Of a stretch of DNA of 34,511 bases, positions 16,638-24,676 are shown piece after piece. Location: the NCBI RefSeq assembly GCF_000701705.1, contig NZ_JNJP01000041.1:1-34511 (forward strand). The letters run 5' to 3'. Source of the stretch: Bilophila wadsworthia ATCC 49260 (GTDB taxonomy: Bacteria > Desulfobacterota > Desulfovibrionia > Desulfovibrionales > Desulfovibrionaceae). A program made the position numbers and the translations under genes. The notes below the pieces were generated by a model. The model made no database searches. It was not told where the DNA came from and saw only the letters and a list, made by a program, of their open reading frames with translations. Positions within the stretch are counted from its first letter, which is position 1, and each line of letters opens with the position of its first letter.

Positions 16638-16695
16638 AGAGATTTCCTCCATAGACAGTGTGTGTTCAGGCTCTACTCAAACCCACCGAAACCGC

Positions 16696-17346
16696 TTACT
16701 TCAAGAGGCTCTTCGCGAGTTCCACCGCTTCCACGGCGTCCTTGGAGAAGCCGTCGGCGCCGATCTGCTCGGCCCACTGCGGGGTCACGGGACCGCCGCC
16801 CACGATGACCTTATACTTGTTGCGCAGGCCCTTGGCTTCGAGGAAGTCGATGACTTCCTTCTGGCTGGGCATCGTGGTGGACATCAGGGCGGAGAGGCCG
16901 ATGATCTGAGCACCGAATTCCTCGGCGGCGGTGATGAACACTTCACTGTCGACGTCGGCGCCGACGTCCTTCACGTCAAAGCCGCCCACGGTGAGCATGG
17001 TGGCGACCATATCCTTACCCACGGCATGCACGTCACCCTTGACGGTGCCGATGACGACTTTCGGCTTTTCCTGGAAGGAACCAGCATCGATGGTCTTCAT
17101 GAGCTCGGGTTCAAGGACCTTGAGCCCGGCCTTGAAAGCGTCGGTCGCGAGCAAGATTTCAGGCAGGAACACTTCCATGATCTGGAACTTGTCGCCGAGA
17201 ACCTTCAACGCGTCGCCCATCGCATCGATCGCGTCCATGGGAGAGACGCCTTCCTTGATGATCTTTTCCGCCGCGGTTACGGCAGCGTCTTCATCAAAAT
17301 CCAGAATGGCGTTTTTCAATTCTTCAATGCAAGCCACGTTTGCCAT
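16696..17346 (-). CDS. MtmC-like corrinoid protein
   Basis: The protein of 216 residues has an N-terminal helical cap (ELKNAILDFDEDAAVTAAEK, VFLPEILLATDAF) and a Rossmann B12-binding domain. The lower-ligand motif is D105-x-H107-x-x-G110 (KGDVHAVGKDM), followed by LSALMSTTMP and VIVGGGPVTP. Corrinoid proteins of this class carry the methyl group on cobalt between the substrate methyltransferase and the UroD-type methyltransferase. GGAGG precedes the ATG; the much longer upstream open frame lacks homology. It is first in the operon, about 400 bases from the sigma-54 promoter, consistent with high expression of this carrier. Confidence 0.95.
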   Translation of the reverse strand: MANVACIEELKNAILDFDEDAAVTAAEKIIKEGVSPMDAIDAMGDALKVLGDKFQIMEVFLPEILLATDAFKAGLKVLEPELMKTIDAGSFQEKPKVVIGTVKGDVHAVGKDMVATMLTVGGFDVKDVGADVDSEVFITAAEEFGAQIIGLSALMSTTMPSQKEVIDFLEAKGLRNKYKVIVGGGPVTPQWAEQIGADGFSKDAVEAVELAKSLLK

Positions 17347-17599
17347 AGAAGTAACCTCCAGAAGTGTGGATACTGAAAAAGGCTTTTGCTCATCATTTGC
17401 CTTGGAAAGTTTCCGGGCGCTCACCCCCACTATCGGGCATGGCTTCCCGGACAGCCTCCTGACCTTAATGCCGCTATCCATAGCGATTCTGCATATCGCC
17501 CTCTGCCTCCTGCAATAGAATATTTTTCCTTCAATCAAACATGAAACCCGATACTCTTTCGTAAAACCACAAAGAATCATGCCGTTTTTTTGATCTGAT

Positions 17600-17617
17600 C
17601 ATATCGCAAATGATATG
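17600..17617. repeat. Inverted repeat in the methyltransferase operon leader
   Basis: CATATC and GATATG (17600-17605 and 17612-17617) flank GCAAAT in the AT-rich region upstream of the mtmC-like gene. It could be an operator. The same stretch also contains a weak sigma-54-like match (TTTGC 12 bases after TG) on the minus strand. Confidence 0.35.
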
Positions 17618-17754
17618 CACAGAACAATTTTTTATGACGTTACATTGCTAGAGTAAAAGAAGTCATGCATAGCAAGATACTTTATGCTAGTGTTTGTCCC
17701 AACATTCTCGCGTTGAGAAACATACCCGGCTTCCGCCGTTATGTTTGATATTAA

Positions 17755-17769
17755 GCAAGGAACATGCCA
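17755..17769 (-). promoter_or_regulatory. Sigma-54 promoter of the methyltransferase operon
   Basis: On the minus strand TGGCATGTTCCTTGC carries the -24 GG (17767-17768) and -12 GC (17755-17756) with the required ten-base spacing, close to the consensus TGGCAC-N5-TTGC. Transcription would begin near 17743, leaving a leader of about 397 bases before the mtmC-like ATG. A sigma-54 activator gene lies upstream in the same orientation. Confidence 0.8.
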
Positions 17770-18934
17770 TTTTCTTAGGAGAAGGAAAAATTTCTGCCCT
17801 CAAGAATTGAGCCAAATAGTTTTGCTCTTATCTCGGGCAGTTATTAGGACAGGAAGAACAGTATCCAGCAGAGAAAAGAAATTTTTCACTTTTTTAAAGA
17901 GAGCATTGATACCTATTAGTAATTTTTTTTGACCGTATTCGACACACAATAAGACAACCTGTATTACAATTGAAACAATAACAAAAAATAATTAATCATT
18001 ATATATTCTTATATCTATTTTTTTCTAAAATCTGCCCACAACCCGCACCCGTGCTACATAAGAAATGACTCGGGGCGTCCTCATTTGCGGTCCTCCTCCC
18101 GCTCATTCCGCAGTCCTATATCTCACTTGAATAACATGACTATTTTTCACAAAAAGTTTAACACACTTCCAGTGTTTCACTGCCTGCGTGACCATTGGGA
18201 CACTTCATGTTGTGGATCGGCCACTTCCAAAGTTCCACACGGCCTCCTGAAGCACGACGCCGGATTGTGAAATAAATTTCAAAAGAAAAATCAGAAGAAC
18301 AGATACTGGAGCAGTACGGCACCCTTCCGCTAAGGCGTTTCCACCACACTACGCAGATCCACCAGAAAAGGTCTTCCTTGTACCGCATATACCCCACAGA
18401 AAGCTGCGCGAGGCATCCCCCGCTCAGCCCCCATCCTCCTGCATAGGCAGGCGGTCGGGGAAAAGAGTGTCAGGAACGGAATGATGAAAGCTATGGACAG
18501 ACAGGTATGAAGTCGGCGCTCGCTTATTCGCCGCGCAGATTTCACTCCACTTCCTGCTCGACGGAGGCGAAGGGAACACTCACGCGCCGCCCCCAGTATA
18601 AAAAGGTATCAAGAAGCGCGGGATTCCGCATTCGGCATAGCGGGGAAGAGCACCCCAAAGCGGCGAAAGGCCCGAAAAACGCCGCTATACTGGAGTTGCC
18701 CTGGGATATGGTTCTGTTTTCGTGACATGTCGTTCTGACAAAGAGGATAAAGGCGAAAGGGATGGCGTCCGTTTCGGCTTTTCCCCGAGCGGGCCAGCTC
18801 CCCCTGAACATCGCCCGGCGGAAAGACGGAAACCGCCCGTATACCCGGCAGCCCGAACTCCGCCAGTGGGACTCGCAACAGGCTGCCAACACGACCGGCT
18901 TCCGGCGTTAAAGTTCCCATGAGGAGGCTCTCCC
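17770..18934. other. Long control region, no confident gene
   Basis: The first 300 bases are strongly AT-rich and should contain the enhancer sites for the sigma-54 promoter, but I could not identify a clear repeat there. The GC-rich part (18,340-18,930) has several overlapping open frames in different phases; none resembles a known protein or has a convincing start. Part of it may be a degraded gene. Confidence 0.45.
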
Positions 18935-20401
18935 CTATTGCGCCTCAAACTTGGCGAGCAGGCCATGTTCCCGGAGCTTGCGGTACAGCTTGCTCCGGGA
19001 AATCCCCAGAGTCCGGGCGGCCAGCACCTTGTTGTAGCGGGAATTGACCAGCGCGTCCCACAATACCTTGCGTTCGGCCCGGGCGCTGGCTTCTGAAAAG
19101 TTCTGACTGTCCTGGCGGGAGTCCTCTGCATCGGGTATCGTCCCGGCTACGGCCGCCGCCTCCAGTTCACGCATGAAGCGGGGCGGAAGGTGCTGGACAG
19201 TCAGCACGGACTGATCATCCCCTAAAGAATATAGCGCGTACACAAGTACATTCTTGAGTTCCCGGACATTGCCGCGCCACGGGTATTGGGCAAAGGCATC
19301 ATACAGGGCGTCGTCAATCCGGATATCCTTCTGGCGATTGTCCCCGACGCTCTGGGTGACGAAATGCCGGACGAGAAGGGGTATGTCGCTCACGCGATCC
19401 CGCAGAGGCGGAATATCCAGTTCGAAAACGCTCAGCCTGTGGTACAGATCCTCGCGGAACTGGCCCTGCCTGACCATCTCCGCCAGATTTCTGTTGGTCG
19501 CGCCGATAAGCCGAAAGTCGGAATGGAGCTGACCCTTATGAGCTATCTTTTGGATTTCCCCGGTTTCAAGGACACGGAGAAGCTTCGCCTGCATGGGCAG
19601 CGGCAGTTCACCGATTTCATCCAAAAAGATGGTGCCCGTGTCCGCCATTTCAAACTTGCCCTTCACGCCGCCGACCTTGGCTCCCGTGAACGCCCCTGTC
19701 TCATAACCGAACAGTTCCGATTCCATCAGTTCCGGCGGCAGTGCGGCACAGTTCACAGTGACGAAAGGCCGATCCGAGCGCTGGCTGGCCATATGCAGAG
19801 CCTGCGCCACCAGCTCCTTCCCTGTGCCCGATTCCCCGCATACGAGAATCGGTTCCTGGCTGAACGCGAAACGCCGCCCCAAGCAGCGCATGTTTTCAAT
19901 GCAAGGGGCTTCGCCCACAATAGCTTCGAACGTATATAATCCACTATTTTTATGTGCTTCCTTCTGCTCTGAGAAGGAGTAGGACTTCATTTCCAGATTG
20001 CGAACCGTATCCAACAAGGCCAGCAGCTTATCCTTGTCGAGATTGGAAGGGATGCTTTCGACCACCACCCCCCGCAGCTGACCCTGCTCATCCTGAATAG
20101 GATAGCGAAAGGAGACACCCCATACGTTGTTCTTAGTCTGGCTGGAACAGATGACCATCTTGCGCGTGCGGATGCTACTCATGACGCCACGCTCGCCAGT
20201 GAGAAAATAATCCGTTATATGCTTACCTATAACACTTTCAGGAAGGTTATACATTTTTAGAAAAGATTTGTTGCAATAGATAAAGAATCCTTTGTCGCAA
20301 AAGAGAGCAACACCTGTATGCAGGAGATCAAAAATACCGATATTTATACTTTCAATAATCTTCTCAAATGTTTCCTTCAATATCATTGAAGAGTCAATCA
20401 T
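18935..20401 (-). CDS. PAS-domain sigma-54-dependent transcriptional activator
   Basis: The protein (488 residues) has an N-terminal PAS-type sensor (about 20-130, IFDLLHTGVALFCDKGFFIYCN), an AAA+ domain with CGESGTGKE (Walker A), GAFTGA at 236-241 for contacting sigma-54, GTIFLDEIGELP (Walker B) and WRGNVRELKN, and a Fis-type helix-turn-helix at the end (AARTLGISRSKLYRKLRE). It lacks a receiver domain, so it probably senses a small ligand or redox state directly. It reads toward the methyltransferase operon and is flanked by two sigma-54 promoters (17,755 and 21,419). It is the obvious candidate regulator of both. AGAGGT precedes the ATG. Confidence 0.92.
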   Translation of the reverse strand: MIDSSMILKETFEKIIESINIGIFDLLHTGVALFCDKGFFIYCNKSFLKMYNLPESVIGKHITDYFLTGERGVMSSIRTRKMVICSSQTKNNVWGVSFRYPIQDEQGQLRGVVVESIPSNLDKDKLLALLDTVRNLEMKSYSFSEQKEAHKNSGLYTFEAIVGEAPCIENMRCLGRRFAFSQEPILVCGESGTGKELVAQALHMASQRSDRPFVTVNCAALPPELMESELFGYETGAFTGAKVGGVKGKFEMADTGTIFLDEIGELPLPMQAKLLRVLETGEIQKIAHKGQLHSDFRLIGATNRNLAEMVRQGQFREDLYHRLSVFELDIPPLRDRVSDIPLLVRHFVTQSVGDNRQKDIRIDDALYDAFAQYPWRGNVRELKNVLVYALYSLGDDQSVLTVQHLPPRFMRELEAAAVAGTIPDAEDSRQDSQNFSEASARAERKVLWDALVNSRYNKVLAARTLGISRSKLYRKLREHGLLAKFEAQ

Positions 20402-21230
20402 ACAGACCTCTCAGTCATGCATTTTGTCTATTGTACAAAAATAGATTCATATATTTATTGACTGATATCGGAAGAGACTGTCATTGTTGAGGCATTTCCG
20501 ACACATGCCGAATACATCAATATATACTTACTGGAAATACTGTTTTGACTCAAGCGTGACACCCGACAAGTTGCAGGGGGGCCTGCCGCTGTACTCCGGT
20601 CCGTTTTACACCTGATTCCGCAAGGAGATGCACCCACAGCGGAAAAAGCGGCTTCTGTCCTTTTGCGCCGAACTACGGGGAATAGCCGAGGAATCAAACT
20701 GCTCCGCATTCCTGTGGAACGCCCTATCTACTCCAGCCTTCACTACCCGGATAATGAAGGGCCGATACCAAAGAGCTCTTCGTTATCTAGTTATTGCATT
20801 TTTGATGCCGGAGTCCATCCACTTCAGATATCCTAAAAAATCAAAACCATACGACACGATTGGGGATTAAAAAACAATTTTTCCCCCAAGTACCTTTTGG
20901 AGGCAAGAAAAGGGCCTGCATCGCCCGAAACGGGCCTCCTTCTGTCTCCTTAATCCGTCCTCGTGGCCCCTTCCAATGCAAAATTGCCCGGTTGTAGCCC
21001 CTCTCTCCCTACAAAGGATGTGACAGAAATAACGTTTAATATGTTCCAATATCGTGACACTTTGTACCCGCATCAATAAGGGGAAAAGACCTCCAAGATA
21101 GGTTTCCGTATAAAAAACTGCTCCAGCTATAGTAAGATACATTTTTAATCAATTTATATCATATAATTACAATAGAATTTATCAAAAATAGTTCCTGTTC
21201 TTTTTACTTGTAAAGCAGGCAGAGTGCGCC
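20402..21230. other. Intergenic, no confident gene
   Basis: This lies between the regulator start and the repeat cluster upstream of the cobalamin genes. Small open frames here look random. A GCCCG-AAA-CGGGC hairpin occurs near 20918-20930 but without a clear T-run. No RNA gene or B12 riboswitch signature was seen. Confidence 0.45.
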
Positions 21231-21352
21231 CCGGTACACGCACAAAATTGTACCGAACGGCTCTTTGTACCGATATTGACACAAATTGTCCCGAAAAACG
21301 TGCCGAAAAGAACTTTTCTCGATATATGGCGCCCACAATTCCGGGACAATTC
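21231..21352. promoter_or_regulatory. Cluster of direct and inverted repeats: probable upstream activator sites
   Basis: TTGTACCGA occurs at 21248-21256 and 21265-21273, and TTGTCCCGA at 21286-21294. CGGTAC (21232-21237) is inverted to GTACCG (21250-21255), and AATTGTCCCG (21284-21293) is inverted to CGGGACAATT (21342-21351). The cluster lies about 100-210 bases upstream of the predicted start of the sigma-54 promoter at 21,419, the usual distance for enhancer-binding proteins. Binding by the neighbouring PAS/AAA+ activator is an inference. Confidence 0.6.
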
Positions 21353-21418
21353 TTCTCCGCTTTTTCACATAATCATAAAAAAACTTTTATTTCAGCGTAT
21401 TATAGCGACAAAAAACAA

Positions 21419-21434
21419 TGGCAAATTATTTGCA
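21419..21434 (+). promoter_or_regulatory. Sigma-54 promoter of the corrinoid biosynthesis cluster
   Basis: TGGCAAATTATTTGCA has the -24 GG (21420-21421) and -12 GC (21432-21433) with exact ten-base spacing and the T-T-G-C-A downstream box. It points toward cbiL. Transcription from near 21445 would give a leader of about 405 bases, similar in length to the leader of the methyltransferase operon. Confidence 0.72.
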
Positions 21435-21850
21435 ATAAAAAGAACAAGTTTCTGGTGAAACGTTTAGTGTTTGCATCGGGTTCCTGTTTGGGCTGTTCCA
21501 TATCCCATATACTGATTAATAGGAATCAAAATGGTTCCAAATTGCACTGTAAAAGCACACATAATTGGATCATGCACCCATAATGTGACTTTTTTAACGT
21601 TATATAGATATGTATTTTGTGAAAATACCTATTTAATACATTACCATAATGTACATCAGTGAATGAATGACATCTTAATATATTAATATAAAAGAAGATA
21701 CCATATTCAATTCTAAAACTATTATAGCGACTAGGATCAGTTCAACATCAGCAATGCTGGAAGGTTCCGGACCGGATGACCGGAGCGCCCGGCTCAGGCC
21801 GGAAAACGTCAAGAGACCTGAACATTCATCTCCACCAGGACGGAATTCTC

Positions 21851-22552
21851 ATGAAAACAGGCAAGTTATACGGTGTGGGCATAGGCCCCGGCGACCCTCA
21901 GTATCTGACGCTCCGGGCGGCGGATGTGCTCCGCTCCGTGGATGTCGTCTTCACCGTGATTTCTCCAAATGCCTCGAACAGCGTCTCGCAATCCGTGGTG
22001 GACTATCTCCAGCCGCGCGGGGAAGTCAGGCTTCAGGTATTCAGCATGTCCCGCGACAAAACCATCCGCGAGGAGCAAGTGCGCGCCAATGCCGAGGCCA
22101 TTATCGCCGAGCTGCGCGCCGGACACGACTGCGCCTTCGCTACACTCGGCGACGCCATGACTTACAGTACGTTCGGCTATGTACTGGAAATCATCCGCAA
22201 AGCCATTCCCAATCTGGATCTGGAAGTCATCCCCGGCATCACCTCATTCGCCACGCTCACCGCCAAGGCGGGAACCGTGCTCGTCGAGAACGGCGAACAG
22301 CTCAGGATTATTCCGTCGTTCCGCGCAGAAATGGCTGAAACACTTGATTTTCCCAAGGGTTCGACGACTATCCTCCTCAAAAGCTACCGTAGTCGCGGTG
22401 CCCTTCTCGACCGGCTGGCCCGCGAGGAGAAGGTACAGGTCCTCTATGGTGAACACCTCGCCATGAAAGAGCAGGCCCTTCTGACCGATCCGGACGCTAT
22501 CCGCGCCCGCCCGGAAAAGTATCTCTCCCTGATCATGGTCAAGAAACAATGA
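21851..22552 (+). CDS. cbiL: Cobalt-precorrin-2 / precorrin-2 C20-methyltransferase
   Basis: The 233-residue protein is a SAM-dependent tetrapyrrole methyltransferase: LYGVGIGPGDPQYLTLRA at the N-terminus, FATLGDAMTYSTFGY, EVIPGITSFATLTAKAG and TTILLKSYRS. These fit CbiL/CobI, which methylates C20 of the corrin precursor. The start at 21851 is chosen because homology begins at MKTGKLYGVG and a GGA motif precedes it; an upstream in-frame codon adds only non-conserved sequence. It is the first gene of the cluster. Its stop overlaps the next gene's start (ATGA). Confidence 0.92.
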   Translation: MKTGKLYGVGIGPGDPQYLTLRAADVLRSVDVVFTVISPNASNSVSQSVVDYLQPRGEVRLQVFSMSRDKTIREEQVRANAEAIIAELRAGHDCAFATLGDAMTYSTFGYVLEIIRKAIPNLDLEVIPGITSFATLTAKAGTVLVENGEQLRIIPSFRAEMAETLDFPKGSTTILLKSYRSRGALLDRLAREEKVQVLYGEHLAMKEQALLTDPDAIRARPEKYLSLIMVKKQ

Positions 22553-23721
22553 AAGCCCGCAGTTCCATCCCGCCGTGGAAGCGTCCGGGCTGGGTTCTCT
22601 GGTTCGTCCTCGCTGCCGTCTGCTCATGCTGGTTCATCCTGCATATGCCCGTGGACTCGCGCCGGATGAGGGATGCACCCACAACCGCCACGCAGACAGC
22701 GGACGCTTCCCCGGCAAGGGGCGCCCCCGGCGGCGTCCTCCCCACACAGGCGAGCGGACAACCTTCCGACGCGGAAAGGATCTTCATGAAGCTGGAGACC
22801 TTCGGACGGCTGTTCGCCATCGTGGGCATTGCGGCCTTTTGTGGAGGGCTAATGGAGGCCCGCCAGTGGCATATGGTGCTGGCGCTGCTGATGGGGCGCC
22901 TGACCCGCATGGCGCGCCTCCCGGAAATCGTGGGCCTTGCCATGCCTACCGCGCTCTGTTCCAACGCCGCTGCCAACAGCATTCTGGTAAGCAGCCATGC
23001 TGAAGGGCAAATCCGGACTTCAGCGCTTATCGCCGGGGGCATGATGAACAGTTACCTGGCCTACATTTCCCACTCGATCCGTGTGATGTTCCCGGTGATC
23101 GGGGCCATCGGCCTGCCCGGAGTACTCTATTTCGGAATGCAGTTCACGGGCGGTTTTCTGGTTCTGCTGTGTATCCTGCTCTGGAACCGTTGGTACGTCT
23201 CGCGGCACGGCGAGTCCCCTTGCGCGACCGAGTCCGGCTCCACCTCCCAGCCGCTGGCATGGCCGCACGCCATATCGAAGGCTGCCATACGCTCGTTCTC
23301 CCTGCTCTTCCGCATGGCCTGCATGACAGTGCCCCTCATGCTCGGCATCGAATGGCTCCTCAAGAATGGCGTGCTAGACTTCTGGGAAACGGCCCTCCCC
23401 CATGCTGTGACGGAACTCTTCCCGACGGAGCTCCTTTCGGCGGTCGCGGCACAGTTCGGCGGCCTGGTTCAGTCTTCTGCGGTTGCGGCGAATCTCCGGG
23501 CCGAAGGGTTGATCGACAATAGCCAGATTCTGCTTGCTATGCTGGTCGGGAGCGCATTGGGCAATCCCTTTCGGGCACTCAGGAGGAACCTCCCCTCTGC
23601 CCTGGCGATCTTTCCCGTGCCCATCGCCCTTTCCATCGTCCTCGGCATGCAGCTTTCCCGCTTCCTCGTCACGCTTGCAGGCATAGCAGGAGTCATTTGG
23701 ATAATGCTCAATACGCCATGA
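22549..23721 (+). CDS. Multi-span inner-membrane protein of the cobalamin cluster
   Basis: The protein (390 residues) has a hydrophobic N-terminal span (residues about 14-33), a polar linker rich in Ala/Pro/Thr, then about seven to nine further hydrophobic stretches. The conserved-looking core is GLAMPTALCSNAAANSIL, then GGMMNSYLAYISHSIRVMFP, repeated loosely later as LLSAVAAQFGGLVQSSAVAANL. The layout recalls nucleoside-recognition/Gate-type permeases. The start overlaps the cbiL stop by four bases, so the two are translationally coupled. A role in cobalt or corrinoid-precursor transport is plausible from context but unproven; I do not recognise a named family. Confidence 0.7.
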   Translation: MKARSSIPPWKRPGWVLWFVLAAVCSCWFILHMPVDSRRMRDAPTTATQTADASPARGAPGGVLPTQASGQPSDAERIFMKLETFGRLFAIVGIAAFCGGLMEARQWHMVLALLMGRLTRMARLPEIVGLAMPTALCSNAAANSILVSSHAEGQIRTSALIAGGMMNSYLAYISHSIRVMFPVIGAIGLPGVLYFGMQFTGGFLVLLCILLWNRWYVSRHGESPCATESGSTSQPLAWPHAISKAAIRSFSLLFRMACMTVPLMLGIEWLLKNGVLDFWETALPHAVTELFPTELLSAVAAQFGGLVQSSAVAANLRAEGLIDNSQILLAMLVGSALGNPFRALRRNLPSALAIFPVPIALSIVLGMQLSRFLVTLAGIAGVIWIMLNTP

Positions 23722-23816
23722 CGGACAGCCTAAAACATCATCCCGGCGCGGAGGGGAAACGGCCCGAGCAATCGAACGGCATGGCCCGCATGGGCAGCCG
23801 GATATAAGGAAAGAGC

Positions 23817-24458
23817 ATGGAAGTACGTTGGAACCTGAGTGGAGAGGAAATCGAGCGCGAAAGCTTCCGGACCATCGAGGCGGAATGCGATCTGCACATA
23901 AAGCTTCCCGCACCAGAATGGCGTGTGGCGCGGCGGCTCATCCACACGACGGCGGACCCGCGCATCGCGGACACCTTGGTGTTCCGTCACGACGCCGTCG
24001 CCTCCGGGCTGAAGGCATTGCGGTCCGGTGCGCCGATATTCTGCGATTCCAAAATGATCCGTTCCGGCCTGTCCCTTGCCCGGTTGCGTAGGCTGAATCC
24101 TGGCTATGGCCCGGAACGGCTGCACTGCCATATTGACGACCCGGACGTTCTGGCACGGGCAAAGGCGGAAGGCCGCACACGCGCCCTGTGCAGCGCGGAA
24201 AAAGCCCGCCCTTTACTCGACGGGGCCATCGTCCTCATCGGCAATACCCCGCTCGCGCTGGCCCGCATCGCCCGTTACGTGCTGGAAGAAAGTGCGCGCC
24301 CTGCCCTCGTCGTCGGAATGCCCGTGGGGTTCGTCAATGTCGTCGAGTCCAAGGCCCTCCTTGCCCGCTGCGCCGTCCCCCAGATTACCCTTGAGGGGCG
24401 GCGCGGCGGAAGCGCCCTTGCGGTCGCCACGCTGCACGCCGTCATGGAGAGCGCCTGA
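23817..24458 (+). CDS. cbiC: Cobalt-precorrin-8 methylmutase
   Basis: The 213-residue protein matches CbiC/CobH: RRLIHTTADPRIADTL with the catalytic His, APIFCDSKMIRSGL, ALVVGMPVGFVNVVESK and a Gly-rich end (GRRGGSALAVATLHA). The enzyme shifts the C11 methyl group to C12 to give cobyrinate. A 95-base gap separates it from the membrane protein gene, and a longer gap of 218 bases follows before cbiD. Length is normal for the family. Confidence 0.95.
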   Translation: MEVRWNLSGEEIERESFRTIEAECDLHIKLPAPEWRVARRLIHTTADPRIADTLVFRHDAVASGLKALRSGAPIFCDSKMIRSGLSLARLRRLNPGYGPERLHCHIDDPDVLARAKAEGRTRALCSAEKARPLLDGAIVLIGNTPLALARIARYVLEESARPALVVGMPVGFVNVVESKALLARCAVPQITLEGRRGGSALAVATLHAVMESA

Positions 24459-24676
24459 TAGTGAAAACGACAGGAAAACGCCGCTAAGGAAGGTTTTTCG
24501 GCCTCCGCCGTCCCGAAAGTTTATTTTCCGGCGTTGTGCAGGAAAGGCTCAGGCTGCCTTGCCGCGTTCCGCGCATTCTGTCCCGGATCAACTCCCGGTA
24601 ATGGCCTGGCACGGAAACGCCAACGCAACCTTGGCATGGCCCCATTCCCTTCATGAATCCACAGGAGCCGGATACG

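Noticed and set aside
15066..16808. 580-codon open frame on the plus strand opposite the mtmB-like gene
   Set aside because: It is antisense to a gene with clear homology. Its length reflects GC-rich codon bias, and its protein resembles no family.
18542..18920. Overlapping minus-strand frames downstream of the regulator
   Set aside because: Several frames overlap in different phases without homology or a convincing start, so none is supported as a gene.
20890..20940. Possible terminator hairpin (GCCCG-AAA-CGGGC)
   Set aside because: The stem is only five base pairs, there is no clean T-run on either strand, and no gene ends there.
21435..21850. Cobalamin riboswitch upstream of cbiL
   Set aside because: I looked for the conserved B12 box (GCCACTG-like) and the usual paired elements in the leader and did not find them. 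A covariance-model search would be decisive.
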